From Planctomycetota bacterium (lineage in GTDB: Bacteria > Planctomycetota > Planctomycetia > Isosphaerales > Isosphaeraceae): a DNA stretch of 6,706 nt. Positions 1 to 5,163 of the stretch are shown here, one piece after another. Positions within the stretch are counted from its first letter, which is position 1; the number at the start of each line of letters is the position of its first letter. A program made the translations under genes and the position numbers. Location of the stretch: positions 1 through 6,706 of the forward strand of contig JAJYCH010000274.1 in NCBI GenBank assembly GCA_021778575.1, read 5' to 3'. The notes beneath the pieces are model-generated. The model saw only the letters and a program-made list of their open reading frames with translations, searched no databases and was not told where the DNA came from.

Positions 1-92
1 GCCGAACCCCCCTCGCGAATGATCCAGGTTCCCAGAAAGCCGGTGCCAAGGAACAGGCACGCCAGCGCCGCGAATAATATCCAGTGAGGCAT
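1..92 (-). CDS. Small membrane protein, N-terminal fragment (cut by window edge)
   Basis: Only the first 30 codons are visible, reading MPHWILFAALACLFLGTGFL and then GTWIIREGGS before the edge. Residues 4-25 are strongly hydrophobic and would make one membrane-spanning helix or an uncleaved signal anchor. The ATG at 92-90 is preceded on the minus strand by a GAAGG-like Shine-Dalgarno at a normal distance, which supports this start. It lies 59 bp downstream of the DUF983 gene on the same strand, so the two may be cotranscribed. I do not recognise the family from this fragment. DUF983 genes in some bacteria sit near cytochrome oxidase assembly genes, so a small respiratory membrane protein is conceivable, but the sequence here does not show it. 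Confidence 0.55.
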   Translation of the reverse strand, partial: MPHWILFAALACLFLGTGFLGTWIIREGGS

Positions 93-117
93 GGGAAACC
101 CTTCGTTGATGGTGTTC

Positions 118-142
118 TCGCGGGTCGATCGAGAGCCCGCGA
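118..142. other. Intercistronic hairpin between DUF983 gene and downstream gene
   Basis: TCGCGGG at 118-124 pairs with CCCGCGA at 136-142, giving a 7-bp GC-rich stem with an 11-nt loop in the 59-bp gap between the two left-edge minus-strand genes. There is no T-tract on either strand. It could be a weak terminator, an mRNA-processing or stability element, or chance in GC-rich DNA. Confidence 0.25.
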
Positions 143-151
143 TCGTCGTTC

Positions 152-517
152 TCAATGGTCGGGGTCGAGAGCCCGATCAAGGTGGATAAAGAGCGTCCGC
201 GAATAGCGAAAGATCAACGGGACGAACGGCAGGAACGCCAGGAACACGAACAGAATCACCCACCCGGGCGACCCGCTCGGGCCGATCGTGATCCCCGCGA
301 GAGCCAGGACCGACAGGATCGGGATCGCCAGAGCGTAGCTGAAATACATCGCGCCGGTGAAGTAGCCGGCGGCCTCACGCTCGAACCGAAGCCCACAATG
401 CGGGCAGAACTCGTTCATCCGGAGCGGCCCGGCGAAGATCCGGCCCGCGCCGCAGGACGGGCAACGGAGCTTCACGATCGACCGGAAGTCGAGCCGAAAT
501 GGGCGGTCCGAAGTCAT
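152..517 (-). CDS. DUF983 family zinc-ribbon membrane protein
   Basis: This is a 121-residue protein with an N-terminal zinc ribbon followed by two membrane helices, the layout of the DUF983 family (function unknown). The ribbon is CPSC at residues 19-22 and CPHC at 38-41, four cysteines in two CxxC knuckles. Then come the family-like stretch EREAAGYFTGAMYFSYALA, hydrophobic segments at about 56-79 and 86-104, and a C-terminal FRYSRTLFIHLDR block predicted to be cytoplasmic. An upstream ATG at 595 would add 26 residues without family-like sequence. I prefer the ATG at 517 because a G-rich Shine-Dalgarno-like run lies just upstream on the minus strand and the resulting length fits the family. 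Some DUF983 genes lie near cytochrome c oxidase genes, but its biochemical role is unknown. It is probably the promoter-proximal gene of a unit that continues into the fragment at 1-92. Confidence 0.85.
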   Translation of the reverse strand: MTSDRPFRLDFRSIVKLRCPSCGAGRIFAGPLRMNEFCPHCGLRFEREAAGYFTGAMYFSYALAIPILSVLALAGITIGPSGSPGWVILFVFLAFLPFVPLIFRYSRTLFIHLDRALDPDH

Positions 518-755
518 GTTCCCCCCGTCCAGAAGCGACCAGCCCCTGGCAGATCCTCGCGTCTCGCTGTCCGTAATGACCTCATGGCAATTCACCCAAT
601 CCTAGGCGTCACCACCGGTCAGGAAAAGCGCTCTTTGGGCGGCCGGCGTCGAATGATGATTCGGTCGGATCGAGGAATCTCACCAAAAACCCGGTTATTC
701 GATCGTCTTCCGATCGGAATATATCGAGCGAGGGCCAGAAACACCCCTTCTGCTT

Positions 756-760
756 GAGGA
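756..760 (+). promoter_or_regulatory. Ribosome binding site that fixes the start at 769
   Basis: GAGGA at 756-760 is 8 nt before the ATG at 769. The reading frame is open from an in-frame TTG at 754, but that codon overlaps this site, so the ATG is the better start. Confidence 0.6.
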
Positions 761-768
761 TCGCCACC

Positions 769-1479
769 ATGCCCGCCACCGAAGCCCAGATCCGCGCCAA
801 CCAGGCCAATTCTTTGAAATCGTCCGGTCCGAAATCCCCCGAAGGCAAGGCCATCGCCCGGGCCAATTCCTTCAAGCATGGATTGACCGGCGCGGGAGTG
901 GTTCTCCCCAACGAGGACGCCGAGGAGGTCGAGCGCCGATTCGAGGCGTATCGCGACGAGCTTCGGCCGTCCTGCGAGGTGACCGAGGCGCTGGTCCGTC
1001 GCGCGGCACTGCTCTCGATCCGGCTCGATCGCTGCACCTCTTATGAAACCGCCACGCTCTCGGGCCGGATTCGCCAGGCCGACGCCGATTTCGTGGCCCC
1101 TGACGGCGTCGACGCGGCGACCGCCGCCCAGCTTCGGGCCGAGGCCAAGGCCCGGGCGATGTTCGACCCGTCCAAGGAAGCAACCCTCGCCCGCCGTTAC
1201 GAGGCCGCCGCCGAACGCGGTTTCTTCCACGCCTTGAAAGAGGTTTGCAAGATCGAGTCGTACATCGAACGGGTCCAGCCCGGCGTCGATCCCGAGGTGT
1301 TCCAGGAGACATTGGGTTCGTTTTTACAACTCAAGCAACGGACCGAGGAACTCGAAGCCCGGCTCGACATCACGGACGAACTCCCCCTGCCCAACCCCGG
1401 AAAACCGTTCCAGCCCGCCGATTTCGGACCGATCGGAGTCACGAACGACGTGCCGATGACCATCGGCCGACGTCGTTGA
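769..1479 (+). CDS. Conserved hypothetical protein with GPxxPEGK...KHGL N-terminal motif
   Basis: This is a 236-residue soluble protein with no signal peptide or membrane segment. The N-terminus (residues 5-46) carries the pattern ANQANSLKSSGPKSPEGKA followed by NSFKHGL at 33-39 and GVVLP. I recall this basic motif at the start of a widespread, often multi-copy family of hypothetical proteins in planctomycetes and some other phyla; its function is unknown to me. Residues 50-70 and 115-165 are charged and probably helical. A second conserved-looking block, ARRYEAAAERGFFHALKEV, spans 141-159, and 176-205 could form a short coiled coil (FLQLKQRTEELEARLD). The C-terminal 30 residues are proline-rich and probably disordered. 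There is no catalytic motif. The basic GPK..EGK..KHG segment could bind nucleic acid, which is inference only. The gene stands alone, divergent from the DUF983 gene. Confidence 0.85.
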   Translation: MPATEAQIRANQANSLKSSGPKSPEGKAIARANSFKHGLTGAGVVLPNEDAEEVERRFEAYRDELRPSCEVTEALVRRAALLSIRLDRCTSYETATLSGRIRQADADFVAPDGVDAATAAQLRAEAKARAMFDPSKEATLARRYEAAAERGFFHALKEVCKIESYIERVQPGVDPEVFQETLGSFLQLKQRTEELEARLDITDELPLPNPGKPFQPADFGPIGVTNDVPMTIGRRR

Positions 1480-1512
1480 CGATCGTTTGAGGCTTCAAGT
1501 CGTCCCGATTCG

Positions 1513-1545
1513 ACCCGAAAACCGGGTCCAGCGGAGAAACTCCGC
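1513..1545 (+). terminator. Two tandem small hairpins after the 769-1479 gene
   Basis: ACCCG at 1513-1517 pairs with CGGGT at 1523-1527. Immediately after, GCGGAG at 1531-1536 pairs perfectly with CTCCGC at 1540-1545 around an AAA loop. They begin about 34 bp after the stop codon. No T-tract follows, so a classical intrinsic terminator is not shown; a T-less terminator or 3'-end stabiliser is possible. Confidence 0.3.
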
Positions 1546-1812
1546 GCCGATCGACTGAGGCCTCGCTACTCGATTGGCGATACAATCTCGACTGGTTTCT
1601 TCGGTCGAAGGTCACCGTCGATGGATTCCGGGTTGGTGAATGAATCCGGGCGAACTCGTCGGAATTTACCGCCAGGTCGCCAAGGTGGAGGAGACAGAGG
1701 AGAGAGAAATTCCGGAGAGCGAATTCCCTGATTCTGACCTGTGTTGGGTGTACCCGTATCTTCTTGGGGTCTCTGGTCAACCCTGTCCTTGTCGCTTCCT
1801 GAGGAAGCCCGC

Positions 1813-1950
1813 TCTGGAGTGCGAGAGCTTGCTCTCGCTCTGGCGACCGGAGCTTGCTCCGAGCCTGAGTGACATGGCCAACGGTTTCCGGACGAGGACC
1901 GTGGAGCAAGCTCCACGAAGCAGAGCGAGAGCAAGCTCTCGCACTCCAGA
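1813..1950. repeat. Nested inverted repeat made of CTTG/CAAG tetraloop hairpins
   Basis: The 30-bp arm at 1813-1842 is the exact reverse complement of 1921-1950. In the same register, without indels, GGAGCTTGCTCC (1849-1860) is the exact reverse complement of GGAGCAAGCTCC (1903-1914). The six-base steps between them and the 42-bp centre are not complementary. Each arm is itself nearly palindromic: GCGAGAG-CTTG-CTCTCGC at 1821-1838, CGGAG-CTTG-CTCCG at 1848-1861, GTGGAG-CAAG-CTCCAC at 1901-1916 and GCGAGAG-CAAG-CTCTCGC at 1925-1942. Transcripts of either strand can therefore fold either as two short CUUG-loop plus two CAAG-loop hairpins or as one long interrupted stem. It lies between two converging genes, so a bidirectional terminator or RNA-stability role is possible. 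It could also be a REP-like or MITE-like dispersed element. Confidence 0.9.
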
Positions 1951-2028
1951 TCACCAATCCGTCCGCCGCCCCCCCCCAGAAAATTTGGGTCTACCCTCAC
2001 GACTCGGACCTCAGGCGACTGACCTGGT

Positions 2029-3429
2029 TCAGGCGATCGCGACCCGGTCGAGCCCCGACCGCAAGCGTCGGGCCTTGCGGTCCCAGGTGGCCAGATTGGC
2101 CAACCCGGCAAGGACCAGGCCGATCGACAGACCACACCAGAGGCCGACGATCCCTTGATCGAGCACGAACGCCAGCACGTAGCCGATCGGGAGACCGATC
2201 CCCCAGTGGGCCAGGAGGTTACAGATCATGGGCAAGCGGGTCTCGCCGGCTCCTCGAAGGACGCCGGTCGCGACGACCTGCACCCCGTCAAAGAGCTGAA
2301 ACGCCGCCGCGAGCAGGAACAGACGGGTCGTCGAGGCGATCACCGCGCGATCCTCGGTGAACACTCCAATGATCGGTCGGCTCAAGGTCAACAGGGTCAG
2401 CCCCGAAACGAGCATGAACGCCCCGCCGATCAGAATCGCCGTCCAGCCCGAGGTCGAGGCCGCCTTCGGGTCGTCGCGGCCCAGCGCCTGGCCGACCCTC
2501 ACGGCTCCCGCCGAGGCGATTCCGAGCGGAACCATGTAGGTCAGGCTCGATATGTTCAGAACGATATTGTGCGACGCCAGACTCGCCGGGTCGAGCCGTC
2601 CCGCCAGAGCCGTGGCCGTGGCAAACACGCCGACTTCGAGCGTCACCTGCATTGAGGCCGGAAGACCGAGAACGATCAGCCGTCGGAGCCTCGACCATTC
2701 AATCTTCGGCCACCGGAAGGTCGGATGGACGCCTCGACCGTACCGAAAATAGGCCCCGATCAGGACAACCATCAGGTAAACCCGAGCCACGAACGTGGCC
2801 CAACCCGACCCCTCGACCCCCAGCTTGGGAAAACCCCAGGAACCGTAGACAAATCCCCAGGCCGCCGCCAGATTGACCAGATTTGCGGTCACCAGGGCGA
2901 ACGTGATCGGCTTGACGATCCCCACCCCCTGCAAGTAGCGCCGGAACGCGGCGTAAATCATCAGCGGGCCGGTGCTCCAGATCAAGGCTTTCAGATAGGG
3001 GACGGTGAGGGCCAGGACCTCGGGCCGGATTCCCCAGCCTTCGAGCCGAGGGATCAGCGCCAGTACGCCCAGCATCAAGAACGGCGTCAGCACGACGCCG
3101 AGGTAAACCCCTTGTGCGAGCGAACTTCGGGCTTCGTCCTCAAGCCCTGCTCCTGTTTCTTGCGAGACCATCGCGTCGAGACCGAGCAGCAGCCCCATCC
3201 CGAAGATCGCGATCGCCAGGTGCAGGTTGTTCCCTAACCCGACCGATCCGGTCGCCTCGGCTCCGAGCTTGCCGACCACGATCGTGTCGACGATCCCCAT
3301 CGTCATCCAACCCAGCTCGGCGATCACCACCGGCCCGGCCAGCCAGAGCATCGGCCAGAACTCACGCGAGAGCCGGGAGCGGGTCGTCAACGGTCGAACG
3401 GACTGGAGGTTATCGATGTTCAGATCCAT
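2029..3429 (-). CDS. MATE family efflux transporter (NorM-like)
   Basis: This 466-residue polytopic inner-membrane protein is the usual size for a MATE (multidrug and toxic compound extrusion) antiporter, which exports cationic drugs or metabolites in exchange for Na+ or H+. About twelve hydrophobic segments are visible, starting at residues 28-52 and 70-90. Family-like blocks include GPVVIAELGWMTMGIVDTI (32-50), RRYLQGVGIVKP (163-174), VPLGIASAGAVRVGQALG (300-317) and GVLRGAGETRLPM (389-401). The C-terminus is short and basic (RKARRLRSGLDR). The ATG at 3429 has only a weak GGCGG Shine-Dalgarno; the 20-odd polar residues before the first helix are normal for the family, so this start is acceptable. 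Substrate and coupling ion cannot be read from the sequence. It stands alone between a divergent and a convergent neighbour. NorM/DinF subgroup assignment is not attempted. Confidence 0.93.
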   Translation of the reverse strand: MDLNIDNLQSVRPLTTRSRLSREFWPMLWLAGPVVIAELGWMTMGIVDTIVVGKLGAEATGSVGLGNNLHLAIAIFGMGLLLGLDAMVSQETGAGLEDEARSSLAQGVYLGVVLTPFLMLGVLALIPRLEGWGIRPEVLALTVPYLKALIWSTGPLMIYAAFRRYLQGVGIVKPITFALVTANLVNLAAAWGFVYGSWGFPKLGVEGSGWATFVARVYLMVVLIGAYFRYGRGVHPTFRWPKIEWSRLRRLIVLGLPASMQVTLEVGVFATATALAGRLDPASLASHNIVLNISSLTYMVPLGIASAGAVRVGQALGRDDPKAASTSGWTAILIGGAFMLVSGLTLLTLSRPIIGVFTEDRAVIASTTRLFLLAAAFQLFDGVQVVATGVLRGAGETRLPMICNLLAHWGIGLPIGYVLAFVLDQGIVGLWCGLSIGLVLAGLANLATWDRKARRLRSGLDRVAIA

Positions 3430-3737
3430 GAGCCGCCGCGCTGGGATAATCGACCACGAAGTTGTTCTGGAGCCGGTCGTTTCAGGCCCCGCCTGTCGGA
3501 CAACCAGACCACCCGGTCAGGTTCGCCGCGCATCGGACAGAGCGTCGGATGATAACCGGAAGCCGCTCCGGGAAAAAAGAGGAACTCACCAGGGACCGGC
3601 CCAAAATCGAGTCGGCCACCCATCAGCTCAAAACGACCTGTTGGGGACGTTGTTTCGATCGATCTCATCGAGTAATTTAGGTTTCCATTCCAGGCGATTT
3701 TCGGCTGGAGGGTTCTTTTCTCGAGCGAAAGGGTCTC
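3430..3737. other. Divergent intergenic region between the MATE and exported-protein genes
   Basis: This 308-bp gap must hold the promoters of both flanking genes. No RNA gene, strong hairpin or repeat is seen. The right third is more AT-rich (about 3645-3725) and carries a weak promoter candidate for the plus-strand gene. I could not identify a convincing promoter for the minus-strand MATE gene. Confidence 0.6.
3650..3678 (+). promoter_or_regulatory. Weak sigma70-like promoter candidate for the exported-protein gene
   Basis: TTGTTT at 3650-3655 and TAATTT at 3673-3678 are separated by 17 bp, in a locally AT-rich patch about 60 bp before the ATG at 3738. Each hexamer matches the consensus at only three of six positions, and planctomycete promoters are poorly defined, so this is tentative. 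Confidence 0.22.
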
Positions 3738-4502
3738 ATGAATCGATACTTTGGTATTCTGGTCGCGGTCGTCGGTCTTTCGGTTGTCGGGTCGGTCCCG
3801 GAATCGGCCCGGGGGGATGACAAAGACCCCATGCCCATCCTGGATAAAGCGATCAAGGCGCTCGGCGGCGAGGAGAAGCTGGCCAAGGGCACGACATTCC
3901 TGGTCAAAAGCAAGGGAAACGTCACCATCAACGGCAACGAGGCCCCCGTCAAGCTGGCCACGACCACCCAGGGGCTCGACCGCCAGCAGACCGAGTTCGA
4001 GGTGGAGTTCAACGGCGACAGCCTCAAAGGGGTGATGGTTCTCAACGGCAAGAAAGGCTGGCGGAAGTTTGGCGAGAACATCATGGACCTCGATGACGAA
4101 GGGCTTGCCACGGCGCGCCAGGGTCTCTATCTGATGGTCGTCCCGACCATGATCCTGCCGCTCAAGGGGAAGGACTTCAAACTCGAACTCGTGCCCGAAG
4201 AGAAGGTCAGCGGCAAGCCCGCCGACGTGATCAAGGTGACCGGTCCCGACGGCAAGCTGTTCACCCTCTACATCGACAAGGAAACCAGCCTGCCCACCAA
4301 GCTCATCGCCAAAGTTCAAGGGATGCAAGGCGAGGAATTCGTTCAAGAGACCACCTACAGCAACTACAAGGATTTCGATGGCATCAAGCGAGCCACGAAA
4401 ACCGAAAGCCTCCGCGACGGTACCCTCTTCTCCAAGCAGGAAGTCACCGAATTCAAGGTCATCGACAAGCCCGCCGCCGACCTGTTCGACGAGCCCAAGT
4501 AA
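3738..4502 (+). CDS. Exported protein, planctomycete-type family with LolA-like character
   Basis: This 254-residue protein has a Sec-type signal peptide: MNR, a hydrophobic core at residues 4-20, then a likely cleavage near ESARG (22-26), with the mature part starting around DDKD. There is no lipobox cysteine. The mature protein begins with LDKAIKALGGEEKLAK (35-50), continues with alternating beta-like stretches (VLNGKKGWRKFG 101-112, LFTLYIDKETSLPTKLIAKV 174-193, ETTYSNYKDFDGIKRATKT 204-222) and ends KPAADLFDEPK. I recall this architecture from a multi-copy planctomycete family of secreted hypotheticals. Its beta-rich layout resembles LolA-type lipoprotein carriers, so binding of a lipid or other hydrophobic ligand is possible but inferred. 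The start is supported by AAAGGG at 3728-3733, although its spacing is short (4 nt); a perfect GGAGGG at 3707-3712 is too far upstream. Codon use is strongly GC3, as expected for a native expressed gene. Confidence 0.88.
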   Translation: MNRYFGILVAVVGLSVVGSVPESARGDDKDPMPILDKAIKALGGEEKLAKGTTFLVKSKGNVTINGNEAPVKLATTTQGLDRQQTEFEVEFNGDSLKGVMVLNGKKGWRKFGENIMDLDDEGLATARQGLYLMVVPTMILPLKGKDFKLELVPEEKVSGKPADVIKVTGPDGKLFTLYIDKETSLPTKLIAKVQGMQGEEFVQETTYSNYKDFDGIKRATKTESLRDGTLFSKQEVTEFKVIDKPAADLFDEPK

Positions 4503-4540
4503 CCTCGACGAAATCCAGAGTCGCCAGAGCATCGAAGGAA

Positions 4541-4577
4541 GCCGAGGAGGTGGTTCGAGTCTCAACCACCCCTCGGC
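4541..4577 (+). terminator. Strong hairpin after the exported-protein gene
   Basis: Bases 4541-4555 (GCCGAGGAGGTGGTT) pair with 4564-4577 (AACCACCCCTCGGC) through 14 base pairs with a single bulged A, around an 8-nt loop. The hairpin begins 38 nt after the stop codon at 4502. There is no T-tract, so this is a T-less terminator or mRNA 3'-end stabiliser candidate rather than a textbook intrinsic terminator. Confidence 0.5.
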
Positions 4578-4673
4578 CGACGAACCTGGGATTAGTCGGA
4601 CCATTTCGTGCAAGTTTCCCGGACTACGCATCTCCCCAGGGTGACAAGTTAGACCCGCAGACTGACCGTCAAT

Positions 4674-4957
4674 AATGGGTTCGTTCCGTCGTGGCGAGAA
4701 TGGGTTCGTTCCGTCGTGGGAGAGAATGGGTTCGTTCCGTCGTGGGAGAGAATGGGTTCGTTCCGTCGTGGCGTGAGAATGGGTTCGTTCCGTCGTGGCG
4801 AGAGAATGGGTTCGTTCCGTCGTGGGAGAGAATGGGTTCGTTCCGTCGTGGCGAGAGAATGGGTTCGTTCCGTCGTGGCGAGAGAATGGGTTCGTTCCGT
4901 CGTGGCGAGAATGGGTTCGTTCCGTCGTGGCGTGAGAATGGGTTCGTTCCGTCGTGG
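4674..4957. repeat. Tandem array, 11 copies of an invariant 21-bp core
   Basis: A 21-bp core that begins AATGGGTTCG and ends CCGTCGTGG occurs eleven times without a single mismatch, starting at 4674, 4699, 4725, 4751, 4778, 4805, 4831, 4858, 4885, 4910 and 4937. Every internal spacer ends in GAG, so the repeated unit is really 24 bp (GAG plus core) joined by linkers of 1-3 nt: C, GA, GA, CGT, CGA, GA, CGA, CGA, C, CGT in order. The first copy lacks the leading GAG (it has AAT), and the last is followed by GAATTTT. Unit length varies from 25 to 27 bp. The core is not palindromic, so a stem-loop is not expected. On the minus strand the array translates into shifting NEPIL, TNPFS and ERTHS peptides, which I take as artefact. 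Function is unknown. Confidence 0.97.
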
Positions 4958-5055
4958 GAATTTTCTGACTGTGTGACCTTGGATCAAGCCCCATGACCAT
5001 GAACCTCCCGGCAAAAACGAACCCAACCTGGGCATCCGGTCGATCGGATGTAAAT

Positions 5056-5081
5056 CGAGGCTCGACTGTAGCCAAGCCTCG
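5056..5081. terminator. Weak hairpin downstream of the uvrA-type gene
   Basis: CGAGGCT at 5056-5062 pairs with AGCCTCG at 5075-5081 around a 12-nt loop, about 80 bp beyond the stop codon of the minus-strand uvrA-type gene. There is no T-tract on the minus strand. It may contribute to termination, but a 7-bp stem in GC-rich DNA can arise by chance. Confidence 0.22.
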
Positions 5082-5163
5082 GAGAGATATTCACCTCGGG
5101 CGACGGTCCACTATCACAGTAGATTGATCAAATGACCTCAGCGGCGGCGGAAACGCGCCCAGA

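Larger units (their letters stand above)
1480..2028. other. Convergent intergenic region, repeat-bearing, no gene seen
   Basis: This 549-bp gap lies between the 3' ends of the gene at 769-1479 and the MATE gene. Overlapping open frames exist on both strands (1640-2158 plus, 1566-2135 minus), but they run through the inverted repeat and into the end of the MATE gene and have low-complexity, repeat-derived translations, so I treat the region as non-coding. It holds two small hairpins near 1513-1545, a purine-rich stretch at about 1682-1720, the nested inverted repeat at 1813-1950 and a run of nine C at 1969-1977. Confidence 0.7.
4503..5163. other. Convergent intergenic region holding a tandem array
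   Basis: This 661-bp gap lies between the 3' ends of the exported-protein gene and the uvrA-type gene. It contains a strong hairpin (4541-4577), the 11-copy array (4674-4957) and a weaker hairpin (5056-5081). A long minus-strand open frame crosses the array, but it also runs antisense through the whole exported-protein gene and is spurious. Confidence 0.75.

Noticed and set aside
155..757. 200-codon plus-strand open frame
   Set aside because: It is antisense to the DUF983 gene with an Arg/Asp/Gln-rich composition typical of shadow frames.
1566..2135. 189-codon minus-strand open frame
   Set aside because: It overlaps the 3' end of the MATE gene in another frame and owes its length to GC-rich repeat sequence.
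1640..2158. 172-codon plus-strand open frame
   Set aside because: It passes through both arms of the inverted repeat and ends antisense inside the MATE gene; the translation is repeat-derived and resembles no family I know.
4541..4577. tRNA T-arm, because of GGTTCGAGTC at 4552-4561
   Set aside because: No acceptor, D or anticodon stems can be built around it, and the sequence is better explained as one long hairpin with a single bulge.
4674..4957. CRISPR array
   Set aside because: The spacing between repeats is only 4-6 nt (1-3 nt if GAG is counted in the unit) and spacers are not unique; the repeat is not palindromic and no cas genes are present.
4674..4957. Replication iterons
   Set aside because: Copy number and period would fit, but there is no rep gene, AT-rich unwinding region or DnaA boxes nearby, and the surroundings are chromosomal housekeeping genes.
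3420..5075. 551-codon minus-strand open frame with ERTHS/TNPF repeats
   Set aside because: It runs antisense across the whole exported-protein gene, which has a signal peptide and a family-like sequence. Its repetitive N-terminal part is just the tandem array read through, with frame-shifting unit lengths.
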